This document shows, one piece after another, positions 27,750-35,847 of a stretch of 64,000 nt of DNA; positions within the stretch are counted from its first letter, which is position 1, and each line of letters begins with the position of its first letter. Source of the stretch: Kibdelosporangium aridum (GTDB lineage Bacteria > Actinomycetota > Actinomycetes > Mycobacteriales > Pseudonocardiaceae); contig NZ_FWXV01000001.1 in assembly GCF_900176515.1 (NCBI RefSeq), positions 682,001-746,000 on the forward strand. Direction: 5' to 3'. The translations under genes were made by a program, and so were the position numbers. A model generated the notes under the pieces. It was not told the DNA's origin and made no database searches. It saw nothing but the letters and a program-made list of their open reading frames with translations.

Positions 27750-28739
27750 ATGGCGATGTATGGCCCGGATGTGACGTTTCTTGGCGTTCCACGCTGCGAC
27801 CTGGACGATCCATCGTCCTATGCGGACGCCGACGTGGTGGTCGTCGGCGCGCCCTTCGACGGCGGCACATCACACCGGCCGGGGACCCGCTTCGGGCCCA
27901 AGGCCATTCGGACGACTGACTACCTTGGACAGCACGGATCCCGGCCAAGTCTGGCGTTGCGGACCGACGGGTTGCGTGACCTTCGCGTGCTCGACGCCGG
28001 TGACGTCGAGATGTTCTCCGGTGATGCGGAGCGCTCGTTGACGACATTGCGTGGCGAGGTCGCGAAGGTGGTGCGGGCCGGCGCCATCCCGTTGATTCTG
28101 GGCGGTGACCATTCGATTGCCTTCCCCGACGCAGGCGGTGTGGCCGATGTGCTTGGCCACGGCCGGGTCTCGATGATCCACTTCGACGCGCACGCCGACA
28201 CCGGCGACATCGAGTTCGGCTCACTGTGGGGCCACGGTCAACCGATGCGACGGCTGATCGAGTCCGGTGCGCTGCGCGGGGACCGTTTCCTGCAGATCGG
28301 CCTGCGCGGTTACTGGCCGGGGTCCGATGTGCTGAAGTGGATGGCGGAGCAGCGGATGCGCTCGTACGAGATGTCCGAGATCGTGGCGCGTGGCCTTTCT
28401 TCCTGTCTGACCGAAGCCTTCGAAATCGCGACGGACGACTGCGACGGGGTCTTCCTCTCGGTGGACATCGACGTCTGCGACCCAGGGCACGCCCCAGGAA
28501 CCGGCACACCGGAGCCCGGTGGCTTGTCCGCGCGCGAACTGCTGGACTCCGTGCGTCGCATCTGCCTGGAGTTGCCCGTCGTCGGCATCGATGTCGTCGA
28601 GGTCAGCCCGCCGTATGACCACGCGGACATCACCGCGGCCTTGGCCAATCGCGTGGTGCTCGAAGCGCTTTCCGCGATCGCACATCGCCGCACAGGCGAG
28701 GCTTGGGATCCGTTGCGGCCTTTGCTGGATGGCCGTTAA
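27750..28739 (+). CDS. Ureohydrolase (agmatinase/arginase family)
   Basis: 329 residues from the ATG at 27750. Binuclear manganese ligands are all present: GGDHSIAF, HFDAHADTGD and SVDIDVCDPGHAPGTGTPEPGG, the three family signatures. The overall layout fits agmatinase or guanidinobutyrase. These cannot be separated from sequence alone. Product would be urea plus an amine. Start spacing of 18 bp from the divergent peptidase implies a leaderless or very short leader transcript for at least one of them. No polyamine genes are adjacent. Confidence 0.9.
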   Translation: MAMYGPDVTFLGVPRCDLDDPSSYADADVVVVGAPFDGGTSHRPGTRFGPKAIRTTDYLGQHGSRPSLALRTDGLRDLRVLDAGDVEMFSGDAERSLTTLRGEVAKVVRAGAIPLILGGDHSIAFPDAGGVADVLGHGRVSMIHFDAHADTGDIEFGSLWGHGQPMRRLIESGALRGDRFLQIGLRGYWPGSDVLKWMAEQRMRSYEMSEIVARGLSSCLTEAFEIATDDCDGVFLSVDIDVCDPGHAPGTGTPEPGGLSARELLDSVRRICLELPVVGIDVVEVSPPYDHADITAALANRVVLEALSAIAHRRTGEAWDPLRPLLDGR

Positions 28740-29548
28740 CGGAACTTGTCGGCGTTCTCCTCGGCCCATTGCCGGAAGGACCTCGGCTTTTGCCCAGTGA
28801 TGTCTTCGACGGTCGTCGTCACGGTGTAGGCGGCAGGCGGCGGGTTGGACTGCCACGCGACGAGAATCTCGATCATCTCGTCGGCGTGCCCGGCTTTCTG
28901 CCAGTTGCGGCGCGCTTGGGCCTCGGTGAGCTCCACGAACTCAAGGGGCTTGCCGATGGCGTCGCTGATGAGGTCCAGCTTATGCCGTGGTGTCAACGGT
29001 TCCGGCCCAGTTATCGAGTAACGCTTGCCCGCGTGCCCATCCTCGACGAGGACGGTAGCCGCCACCGCGCCGACATCGGCCGGGTGCACGGCAGCGTTGA
29101 GGCTGTCGGCAAAGGGTTCTTCGACCTTGCCTGTGGTCCGGATGGTTTGGGCCCAGTGCAAGGAGTTGCTCATGAAGTCGGTGGGCTCGATGTGTGTCCA
29201 CTCCAGACTGCCGGCTTCGACGGCCGTTTCGACCGGACCAGGCTGTCCGTTCCACAACGTGACAATCTTGCGTACGCCCTGTTTTTCAGCCAGCGCAACG
29301 ATGTCGGGACCGGTATTGAGCGTGGCGTAGTCGTCGCCACCGATAGTCAGCAGATGAATACCCGTGATACCACGGAAGTCCAGCGTCGACGGATCCATCA
29401 AGTCGCCGGCGACGACCTCGACTTCGTCGGGGAAGTCCGCCTTCTCGGGATGCCTGGTCAATGCCCGCACCCGTTGTCCCTTGCGCAGCAGGTGCTCGAC
29501 CACCTGCCGTCCGGCGTTCCCGGTCGCTCCCGTCACCAAATACGTCAT
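28736..29548 (-). CDS. NmrA-like NAD(P)H-binding reductase
   Basis: 270 residues from ATG 29548; a few upstream in-frame codons are possible. The nucleotide-binding loop VTGATGNAGRQVVEHLL starts at residue 4. Similar small NmrA-type proteins include NAD(P)H:quinone oxidoreductase type 2 and azoreductase-like proteins. A second motif, TPRHKLDLISDAIGKPLEFVELT split over a helix, is typical of the C-terminal substrate lobe. It overlaps the convergent ureohydrolase by 4 bp (shared TTAA). Cytoplasmic; substrate unknown. Confidence 0.87.
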   Translation of the reverse strand: MTYLVTGATGNAGRQVVEHLLRKGQRVRALTRHPEKADFPDEVEVVAGDLMDPSTLDFRGITGIHLLTIGGDDYATLNTGPDIVALAEKQGVRKIVTLWNGQPGPVETAVEAGSLEWTHIEPTDFMSNSLHWAQTIRTTGKVEEPFADSLNAAVHPADVGAVAATVLVEDGHAGKRYSITGPEPLTPRHKLDLISDAIGKPLEFVELTEAQARRNWQKAGHADEMIEILVAWQSNPPPAAYTVTTTVEDITGQKPRSFRQWAEENADKFR

Positions 29549-29673
29549 GTGCCGAACGTAAAAGTTCAAGTTCACTGGAAGTCAAGCACTCTCTAGGATG
29601 ACCCGGGTGACCTCGAAACCGCCCCGCGTGTTGTCGATACGAAGCATCGTTTTGTTCAGTGGCGAGCCAGTGA

Positions 29674-29859
29674 GTTAGGTGGGCCGAGTTTCATGGCGAC
29701 TGGTACTTCGAGAAAGGCGCGCTGTCTGAGCGCACTGGCTTCGAAAGTGCCTTCTCCATGGTGAACAACTCCCCGCCATCGGGATGGGAGCTGGGGCGAG
29801 CGGATGAACATGGCAGACACCCATTTGTTCGTTCCGCACGGGAGGCTGCCACGCCTTGA
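29674..29859 (+). pseudogene. Possible 3' remnant of a protein-coding gene
   Basis: This frame runs for 61 codons with no usable start codon near its 5' end and stops inside the loop of the terminator at 29844-29876. Its translation looks protein-like (WAEFHGDWYFEKG, then a GWELGRADEHGRHPFVRS segment), with balanced composition and aromatic residues. An in-frame stop lies immediately upstream, and the frame before it (from an ATG near 29598) is a different one. A frameshifted, decayed gene is one reading; chance coding in GC-rich DNA is another. No family recognised. Confidence 0.3.
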
Positions 29860-29876
29860 TCCCCGGCGTGGCAGCC
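29844..29876. terminator. Strong hairpin downstream of the heme-locus secreted protein
   Basis: GGCTGCCACGCC (29844-29855) and GGCGTGGCAGCC (29865-29876) form a perfect 12-bp stem with a 9-nt loop. There is no long U-tract, as often in actinomycetes; a short CCTTCTTC follows on the + strand. It lies 15 bp beyond the stop of the leftward gene at 29891 and probably terminates it. It may also serve rightward transcription. Confidence 0.8.
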
Positions 29877-29890
29877 CCTTCTTCAGCTAC

Positions 29891-30388
29891 TCAACTCCAG
29901 CTCACCGGGATGAACACGTCAAAGCTGCGATCCCCCAGCCCCATGTGGTCCCGCTTGCTCACGACCGCGCACGTCACCACGCTGCAATCCAGGTTCGTGC
30001 CGCTCTGCGTGATCCGGATCTGCGTGGTGAAGCTGCCGTCCGCCGCGATCGGCGTCGTTGGGTTGCCGCCGATCGGCGTATTGGTCACCCACGCCGATGC
30101 GCCGACTCCGCTTCCTCCTTGCCCGTTGCCTCCCAGGCACGGCGTCGGATTCTCGCCGTAGTGGTAGTCGTCAGGTACTTGACAGAGCGCGACGTAGTAG
30201 CCCTTGCTCGGGTCGTATCCCGTGCCGGACACGGTGATCGTCTCGCCCGCCGGGTTGAGGCCGGTGGCGTTCGACGCCGACAACGTTCTTCCGTTGTTGG
30301 AGCCGGAACCTGGGGCGGCCGATGCCGGGGTGGCCAGCGCGAGCACGGCGAACGCCGCGAGGCCGAGTGTCACTGACTTGCGAACCAT
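29891..30388 (-). CDS. Secreted Ig/neocarzinostatin-fold-like protein of the heme locus
   Basis: 165 residues. The signal peptide is residues 1-24 (VRKSVTLGLAAFAVLAL, cleavage at ASAAP). The mature part is one beta-rich module that opens with LNPAGETITVSGTGYDP, has a Cys pair spaced CX4C (DCSVVTCAVV) and closes with a GDRSFDVFIPVSW strand. This pattern recalls the neocarzinostatin-like fold, but chromophore-binding specifics are absent, and it is better compared with the N-terminal modules of the two surface proteins encoded at 33234 and 34087. The start is 48 bp from a near-consensus iron box, so it is probably induced with the divergent heme transporter and may bind or relay heme outside the cell (inference). 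No anchor, so released or periplasm-like. Confidence 0.78.
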   Translation of the reverse strand: MVRKSVTLGLAAFAVLALATPASAAPGSGSNNGRTLSASNATGLNPAGETITVSGTGYDPSKGYYVALCQVPDDYHYGENPTPCLGGNGQGGSGVGASAWVTNTPIGGNPTTPIAADGSFTTQIRITQSGTNLDCSVVTCAVVSKRDHMGLGDRSFDVFIPVSWS

Positions 30389-30435
30389 GAACAGCCCTTC
30401 TTGTGACGGACCGTGGTGGGAGTCGGACTAGATTA

Positions 30436-30454
30436 TTAGGTAAGGCTAAGCTAA
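30436..30454. promoter_or_regulatory. DtxR/IdeR iron box in a divergent promoter
   Basis: TTAGGTAAGGCTAAGCTAA matches the 19-bp DtxR/IdeR consensus (TTAGGTTAGGCTAACCTAA) at 17 of 19 positions and is an imperfect palindrome. It sits between the divergent starts at 30388 and 30465, where iron-loaded IdeR would block both promoters. Local AT-richness is clearly above the surroundings. Confidence 0.88.
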
Positions 30455-30464
30455 TGTCGAGCCC

Positions 30465-31463
30465 GTGTTGAGACGGGTTTTGGTCGCAGGACTTCTGCTG
30501 GCGGGCTGTTCTGCGCCCGAGGCGAGCACTTCCACCGTTGCACCCACTGGACCAATCACCGCGGTTGTCGCACGGCCGGACATCGTGCCGATCACCCCCG
30601 CGCCGCAACCGAAACTGCCGGTCACGGTCACCGACAACCAGGGCACGAAGGTGACCGTGACCAGCGTGGATCGCGTCCTGGCATTCGACACGTACGGCAC
30701 GCTCGCCGCCACCGTCTTCGGTCTGGGGCTTGGTGACAAGGTCGTCGGCCGGGACACCTCGACGGGTTTTCCCGCTGCCAAGAACCTGCCTGTCATCACG
30801 GCGAACGGGCATCAGCTCAACGCCGAGGCGATCATGACCCTGCGGCCGAGCGTCGTGATCACGGACACAACCCTCGGCCCGTGGGATGTCGTGCTGCAGC
30901 TTCGCGACTCCGGAATTCCTGTCGTGGTAACGGATTCCAAGCGCACGATCGACAACGTCAACGAGATCGTCGGGCAAGTCGCCAACGCGCTGGGCGTGCC
31001 CGAGGCCGGTGCGCAACTCGTCGAGCGCACGACGAAGGAGATCGCTGAGGCCAAGGCCACCGTTGCGAAGACGCAAAACCAGAAACCGCGGATCGTCTTT
31101 CTCTACCTGCGTGGGCAAGCCGGCGTGTACTACATGTTCGGCAGAGGCAGCGGCGTCGATTCGTTGATCGAGGCTGTCGGCGGTGTCGACGTGGCGACCG
31201 AAGCGGGCATGGACGGCATGAGGCCGATCAACCCCGAAGCACTCGTCAAGGCCAGGCCGGACGTCATCCTGTTGATGACAAAGGGACTTCAGTCGGTCGG
31301 TGGTGTCGACGGCGTCCTGCAACTGCCCGGCGTCGCGCAAACGCCTGCGGGGCAGAACAGGCGCATCATCGACATGGACGACCACCAGATCCTCGGGTTC
31401 GGCCCGCTCACCGCGAGCGTCTTGGACGCGTTGGCCAAGGCGCTGTACGGGACCGCCAAGTGA
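30465..31463 (+). CDS. hmuT: Heme/iron-complex ABC transporter substrate-binding lipoprotein
   Basis: 332 residues from a GTG at 30465. A short signal peptide with lipobox LLAGC puts the lipidated Cys at residue 15. The rest is a class III (BtuF/FhuD/HmuT) binding protein: a VTVTDNQGTKVTVTSVDRVLA N-lobe entry split by a turn, GKDTST-like VVGRDTSTGFP, MTLRPSVVITDTTLGPW, and a C-lobe with GVYYMFGRGSGVDSLIEAVGG. Length and order of genes match HmuT of Corynebacterium. It is translated into hmuU with a 4-bp overlap. Iron box just upstream. Heme specificity comes from context (HtaA-domain gene in the same operon), not from a visible ligand residue. Confidence 0.88.
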   Translation: MLRRVLVAGLLLAGCSAPEASTSTVAPTGPITAVVARPDIVPITPAPQPKLPVTVTDNQGTKVTVTSVDRVLAFDTYGTLAATVFGLGLGDKVVGRDTSTGFPAAKNLPVITANGHQLNAEAIMTLRPSVVITDTTLGPWDVVLQLRDSGIPVVVTDSKRTIDNVNEIVGQVANALGVPEAGAQLVERTTKEIAEAKATVAKTQNQKPRIVFLYLRGQAGVYYMFGRGSGVDSLIEAVGGVDVATEAGMDGMRPINPEALVKARPDVILLMTKGLQSVGGVDGVLQLPGVAQTPAGQNRRIIDMDDHQILGFGPLTASVLDALAKALYGTAK

Positions 31464-32473
31464 AGCTTCGAGTCGTCGCTTTGTTCGCGACGCTCATTGT
31501 CGGCGTGGTCGTGATGGCATTGGTCTCCGCGTCCATCGGCCAGTTCCCGATCCCGCTTGCTGACATCGTCACGTCGGTCTTCGGCGGCAAAGCCGGTGAT
31601 CCGGCCGCCGAAGCGACGCTGTGGAACATCCGCTTCCCTCGGGTGATCATGTCTCTGCTGGTCGGCGGGGTTCTCGGGGTTACCGGCGCGCTGATGCAAG
31701 GGATCTTCGGCAACCCGCTCGCTGAGCCTGGCGTGGTCGGGGTTTCGCTTGGCGCCGCGGTCGGTGCGTGCCTGACGATCGTGTTCCAGTGGAGCTTCCT
31801 TGGCCAGTTCACCACGCCCATCTTCGCGTTCACCTTCGGGCTGGCCACGACCATGGCGGTGTATGTCATGTCCCGATCCCGGGGCAAGACCGAGGTCGTC
31901 ACGTTGCTGCTGACCGGCATCGCGGTGAACGCCGTTGCCGGGGCTGCGATCGCGTTCCTGACGTTCCTCGGTGATCAGCAGGCGCGTGAGCAGATCGTGT
32001 TCTGGCAACTGGGCAGCATCGCGGGCGCACGATGGCCGTACGTGTGGACGGTGATCCCGCTCGCGGCGGTCGGCCTCGTGTTGGCGATGACGTTGGCGCG
32101 CCGGATGGATCTGTTGTCGCTGGGGGAGCGTTCGGCCAGGCATCTCGGCGTGAACGTCGAGGCATTGCGTATGGGCGCGATTGTGCTTGTGGCGCTGATG
32201 GTTTCGGCCGCAGTGTCGTTCACGGGAGTGATCGCGTTCGTCGGCCTCGTTGTGCCGCACGCGATTCGGATGGTTGTCGGACCTGGACACCGTGTCTTGC
32301 TTCCGGCCAGCGCCTTGGGTGGAGCCTTGCTGCTGGTGTCGGCGGATCTTGGCGCGCGCGGGCTGATCACGTTCGTCGACCTGCCGATCGGCATGCTCAC
32401 CGCGTTGGTCGGTGGCCCGTTGTTCTTCTGGTTGCTGCGCCGGACAAGGCGTCGGGCTGGTGGTTGGGCATGA
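31460..32473 (+). CDS. hmuU: Heme/iron-complex ABC transporter permease (FecCD family)
   Basis: 337 residues with about ten transmembrane helices. FecCD-family motifs are RFPRVIMSLLVGGVLGVTGALMQGIF broken over helix 2, NPLAEPGVVGVSLGAAVGA in helix 3, GEHSARHLGV-like GERSARHLGVNVEAL for coupling to the ATPase, and FVGLVVPHAIRMVVG near residue 255-270. It forms the membrane channel with HmuV below and HmuT outside. ATGA-type overlap at both ends indicates a tightly coupled operon. Confidence 0.92.
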   Translation: MKLRVVALFATLIVGVVVMALVSASIGQFPIPLADIVTSVFGGKAGDPAAEATLWNIRFPRVIMSLLVGGVLGVTGALMQGIFGNPLAEPGVVGVSLGAAVGACLTIVFQWSFLGQFTTPIFAFTFGLATTMAVYVMSRSRGKTEVVTLLLTGIAVNAVAGAAIAFLTFLGDQQAREQIVFWQLGSIAGARWPYVWTVIPLAAVGLVLAMTLARRMDLLSLGERSARHLGVNVEALRMGAIVLVALMVSAAVSFTGVIAFVGLVVPHAIRMVVGPGHRVLLPASALGGALLLVSADLGARGLITFVDLPIGMLTALVGGPLFFWLLRRTRRRAGGWA

Positions 32474-33234
32474 CGGAGGTGTTGCGGGCCGACGGCGTCA
32501 GCGTGCGGCTGGGTGGCCAACCGGTGCTTCGGGACGTGTCCTTGCGGCTGCACGCTGGTGAGGTACTGGCGCTGGTTGGGCCGAACGGTTCGGGAAAGTC
32601 CACTTTGCTCAGTGTGCTCGCCGGTGACCTGACGCCAGAGTCGGGCGAGGTCCAGCTGGGCGAGCGGTCCTTGGCCAAGTGGTCCACAAAGGAGCTGGCG
32701 CGGCGTAGGGCGGTGTTGCCCCAACGGATCACATTGTCGTTTCCGTTCACTGTGGACGAGGTCGTCCGAATGGGTCGCGCGCCGTGGGACTCCGGAGACG
32801 ATGATGAGGTGGTCGCCGAAGTCATGGCGCTGACCGACACGACGGCTTTCGCCGGACGGAACTTCAACTCGTTGTCCGGCGGGGAACAGGCACGTGCGGC
32901 ACTGGCTCGGGTTTTGGCTCAGCAGACCGGAATTCTCCTGCTTGACGAGCCCACGGCCGCGCTCGACCTGAAGCACGCCGAGTCAGTTCTGGAGATCGCA
33001 GGGAAACGCGCTTCGGCAGGCGACGCGGTTCTGGTCGTTCTGCACGACCTAGGTTTCGCGGCCGCGCACGCAGACCGGATAGCGGTGCTATCCACTGGCC
33101 GAGTCGTCGCGGACGGCTCGCCCGCCGAGGTGCTGACCGAGGCGTTGCTCAGCGAGGTCTATCAACACCGCGTCGAGGTGTTCGCGCATCCGCGTACTGG
33201 CCGACCAGTCGTCATGCCGTATCGGGAGGGGTAA
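32470..33234 (+). CDS. hmuV: Heme ABC transporter ATP-binding protein
   Basis: 254 residues. Walker A GPNGSGKST at about 38-46, Q-loop region LPQRI, signature LSGGEQARAALARVL near 138-152, Walker B ILLLDEPTAALD near 157-168 and the switch His in VVLHDLGFAA. Typical HmuV/FepC-type ATPase of the iron-complex importers. It overlaps hmuU by 4 bp and shares one base (TAATG) with the following surface-protein gene, so the whole locus from 30465 to 35847 reads as a single operon. Confidence 0.93.
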   Translation: MTEVLRADGVSVRLGGQPVLRDVSLRLHAGEVLALVGPNGSGKSTLLSVLAGDLTPESGEVQLGERSLAKWSTKELARRRAVLPQRITLSFPFTVDEVVRMGRAPWDSGDDDEVVAEVMALTDTTAFAGRNFNSLSGGEQARAALARVLAQQTGILLLDEPTAALDLKHAESVLEIAGKRASAGDAVLVVLHDLGFAAAHADRIAVLSTGRVVADGSPAEVLTEALLSEVYQHRVEVFAHPRTGRPVVMPYREG

Positions 33235-34094
33235 TGAGAGCACGTGTTCTGGGCTTGGCCGCCGTTCTGGGGCTGGCTGTGGCGACTCCGGCATACGCGC
33301 AGGGCGCGACCGTGTCGGTGTCGCCCGCGACCGCAGACCCGCAGTACGCCACAACATTGACCTTGCAGGGCAAGGGTTTTCAGTCCGTGAAGAACGGTCA
33401 TGGCGGAATTTACGTGTTCTTCGGCTGGGTCTCCGACCCGGATGGCGGTTCATGGCGGCCAAGCAAGGGCGGTGCCAGCGGGGCGACGTTCAAGTACGTC
33501 CAGGACCGTGAAACCAAGGACAACAACGGTTATCAGCGTTTTGTGGCGTTCCCAGGCAGTGATACGGCCGCGTCGGCCAATGGCGGTGTTGTTGCCGAGA
33601 ACGGTACGTGGAGCACCAGGCTGAACATCCCCGGCCCTCGCTTCAAAGCCGCCGACCGATCAGGCGGCGTGTCCGAAGTAGACTGCCTGAAGTCGCGTTG
33701 CGGTGTGATCACGGTCGGCGCGCACGGCGTGGTGAACGCCAACAACGAGACCTTCACCCCGATCAGTTTCGCTGTTCCCGACCAGCAGCCCGCACCACCA
33801 CCTCAACCGAAGGCGACGACGACCACGCCTCCGGCGGCGACCACCACTTCACTTCCTCCGACGACGACCACCTCGACTTCCGTCACCACCACATCGGTGG
33901 AGACGACGAGCGAGGCGCGAACTCCGGAGCCAGCGGCGCAGGCGCAGCCACTCCCACGGGACACTGGGCCGAACCTCTGGCTGCTGATCGGTATTCCGGT
34001 CCTCGTCCTGGTGGCTGTGGGTGGTCTGGTGCTGTCTCGTCGACGCCTTGGTGCCCACAAGGGATCAGCGCAGAAAGAGACAAGCGATGAGTAA
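33234..34094 (+). CDS. Surface protein with Ig/neocarzinostatin-like module and C-terminal anchor
   Basis: 286 residues. Signal peptide 1-22 (ending AYAQG). Module at 23-180 with TLTLQGKGF, a DCLKSRCGVI Cys pair (CX4C, as in the 29891 protein) and a closing FTPISF strand. Then a Pro/Thr-rich stalk (about 185-235) and a C-terminal LPRDTG (240-245), a hydrophobic stretch (about 248-268) and a basic tail. LPRDTG resembles a sortase motif with one extra residue, and the 17-residue tail is long for a sorting signal, so a plain membrane anchor is equally possible. Located between hmuV and the HtaA gene. Probably a heme-receiving surface component similar in role to HtaB (inference). Confidence 0.8.
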   Translation: MRARVLGLAAVLGLAVATPAYAQGATVSVSPATADPQYATTLTLQGKGFQSVKNGHGGIYVFFGWVSDPDGGSWRPSKGGASGATFKYVQDRETKDNNGYQRFVAFPGSDTAASANGGVVAENGTWSTRLNIPGPRFKAADRSGGVSEVDCLKSRCGVITVGAHGVVNANNETFTPISFAVPDQQPAPPPQPKATTTTPPAATTTSLPPTTTTSTSVTTTSVETTSEARTPEPAAQAQPLPRDTGPNLWLLIGIPVLVLVAVGGLVLSRRRLGAHKGSAQKETSDE

Positions 34095-35847
34095 GGTCAG
34101 ACGGTTAGGCGTGGTGGCGCTGGGGGCGTTGCTGCTGGTCGCGGCGCCCGCGCCAGCGTCGGCACAACAGGCGAAGCCGAGCGTGTCGTTGTCCAGCGCC
34201 AGCGATTTGGACCCGGCCGGGCAGAAGATCACCATCAAGGGCACCGCCTTCGACCCGAAGTTCGGTGACGGCAAGGGCTACGGTGTCCGCATCGGTCCAC
34301 AGCGGACAGGCTGGCGGGACAAGGCGACCACGACCTTCACCCAGTACAGCAAGCTGCTGAAGGAGAACTGGCAGTTCGGCATCGACCTGAAGCCGGACGG
34401 CACATGGCAGACCGAGGTGACGGTCAAGGCAAGCTACACCGCGGGCGGCGAGACGATCAGCGCGGCGAACGAGCAGTTCTACGTGATGATCTTCCCGTGG
34501 GACAACCCTGACACGTCGAAGGACATCGTCATCCCGCTGAAGTTCAAGGCGGCCGGCAACCCACTCGACGGCGCGCTGAACTGGGGGATCAAGGCCTCCT
34601 GGCGTGGCTACATCGCGCGCGGCGGCACGATCACACCGTCCCAAGGCGCCGCTTTCGACAACGCAGGCACACCACCGTTGCCTTATGTGTGGCCGTTCAA
34701 GTCGGCATCTTTCGACCCGCGCGCGGGCAAGGGCGAGGTGCAGTTCTCCGGCAAGGTCATTTTCGCCTACGAGGCGCACACGATCTGGGACTACGGCCTG
34801 GCCAACCCGAAGATCGTGATCAACCCCGACGGCAAGGGCGTGCTGCAGGCGACGGTCAACACGGCGTTCTACGGGACCAAGGCGCAGCCGGAGAAAGTGT
34901 TCGGGCCCAAGGAGATCGCGTACGCCGACTTGGTGTTCGACGGCAAGCCGGTGGTGTCCGGGCGTAGCGTCACCGTGAAGATCAAGTCGGCGGCGTTGAC
35001 CGAGGACGGCGCGGCTGCGTTCGCCGGGTTCTATCCCAAGGGCACGGAGGTCGACGCAGGCACCGTGACCTTCACCGCGGACGTCCCGGCCGAGTGTGAG
35101 GCAAGCACCCAGTTCGACAAGGGCGACCTGGTGTGGGGCTTCAAACGCAGCTTCCGGCAGTACGTGGGCAACGGCAGCGGCAACAGCATCAAGGCCTCCG
35201 GCGGAGCCGCGATCACGGACATCGACGTCGTGCCCAATCAGAACGGTGTGGCAACCGGTGCGCACCGGTATCCGTTCAAGTCGGCGAGGTACACATCGGA
35301 CACCAAGTTCGAGGTCGTGTTCGGCGGGATGATCAGCTTCGACTACCCGGCGCACCTCTTCACTGTGCACCTCGGCAATCCGCGAGTGGTTGTCGACGGC
35401 AAGACGGGATCGTTGTTCGCGGACGTCGAGTTGACGGCGAAAGAGGGCGCGCCGGGTAAGCCGGCCAAGCTGACCGGCGTCGAACTGGCGAAGCTGAATC
35501 TGGACGCGGCGAAGGCGACGAATGCCGACGGAGTGGTGACGATCGCCGGCGTTGCCGCGACTCTGGCGAGTTCTGAGGCGTTCGCCGGGTTCTACGCCGC
35601 TGGTGACAAGCTCGACACCATGACCATCACGCTCGGTGCCGCGTGTTCTTCACTGCCGCCACCGGCTTCGACGCCGCCAGCCGGTGCGACCGAGGCTGCG
35701 GAGGATCTGGTGCCGCCGTTGAACTTCCGGCCGGCCGAACTGGCCAACACCGGCGTCAACCCGGTCGGGCTGTTGACGCTCGGTGCGCTGTTGCTGATGT
35801 CCGGCGCCGGAATGGTCTACTTCGGACGAAGGGTCAAGCGGACTTGA
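34087..35847 (+). CDS. htaA-like: HtaA-domain heme-binding surface protein with LAXTG sorting signal
   Basis: 586 residues from ATG 34087. Signal peptide 1-26 (APASAQ). Then an N-terminal module like those of the two other secreted proteins (DLDPAGQKITIKGTAFDP, to about 165), two HtaA domains (about 168-325, starting LNWGIKASWRGYIA, and about 365-520, starting LVWGFKRSFRQYV), and a C-terminal sorting signal: LANTG at 552-556, a hydrophobic run, and RRVKRT at the end. HtaA domains bind hemin through a conserved Tyr in Corynebacterium. LAXTG is the motif preferred by class E sortases of high-GC actinomycetes, so the protein is likely wall-linked. It would capture heme and hand it to HmuT. Confidence 0.88.
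   Translation: MSKVRRLGVVALGALLLVAAPAPASAQQAKPSVSLSSASDLDPAGQKITIKGTAFDPKFGDGKGYGVRIGPQRTGWRDKATTTFTQYSKLLKENWQFGIDLKPDGTWQTEVTVKASYTAGGETISAANEQFYVMIFPWDNPDTSKDIVIPLKFKAAGNPLDGALNWGIKASWRGYIARGGTITPSQGAAFDNAGTPPLPYVWPFKSASFDPRAGKGEVQFSGKVIFAYEAHTIWDYGLANPKIVINPDGKGVLQATVNTAFYGTKAQPEKVFGPKEIAYADLVFDGKPVVSGRSVTVKIKSAALTEDGAAAFAGFYPKGTEVDAGTVTFTADVPAECEASTQFDKGDLVWGFKRSFRQYVGNGSGNSIKASGGAAITDIDVVPNQNGVATGAHRYPFKSARYTSDTKFEVVFGGMISFDYPAHLFTVHLGNPRVVVDGKTGSLFADVELTAKEGAPGKPAKLTGVELAKLNLDAAKATNADGVVTIAGVAATLASSEAFAGFYAAGDKLDTMTITLGAACSSLPPPASTPPAGATEAAEDLVPPLNFRPAELANTGVNPVGLLTLGALLLMSGAGMVYFGRRVKRT

Noticed and set aside
29804..30376. Rightward frame of about 190 codons opposite the secreted heme-locus protein
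   Set aside because: It contains the terminator hairpin and shows Arg-rich shadow composition; the leftward protein has a clear signal peptide.
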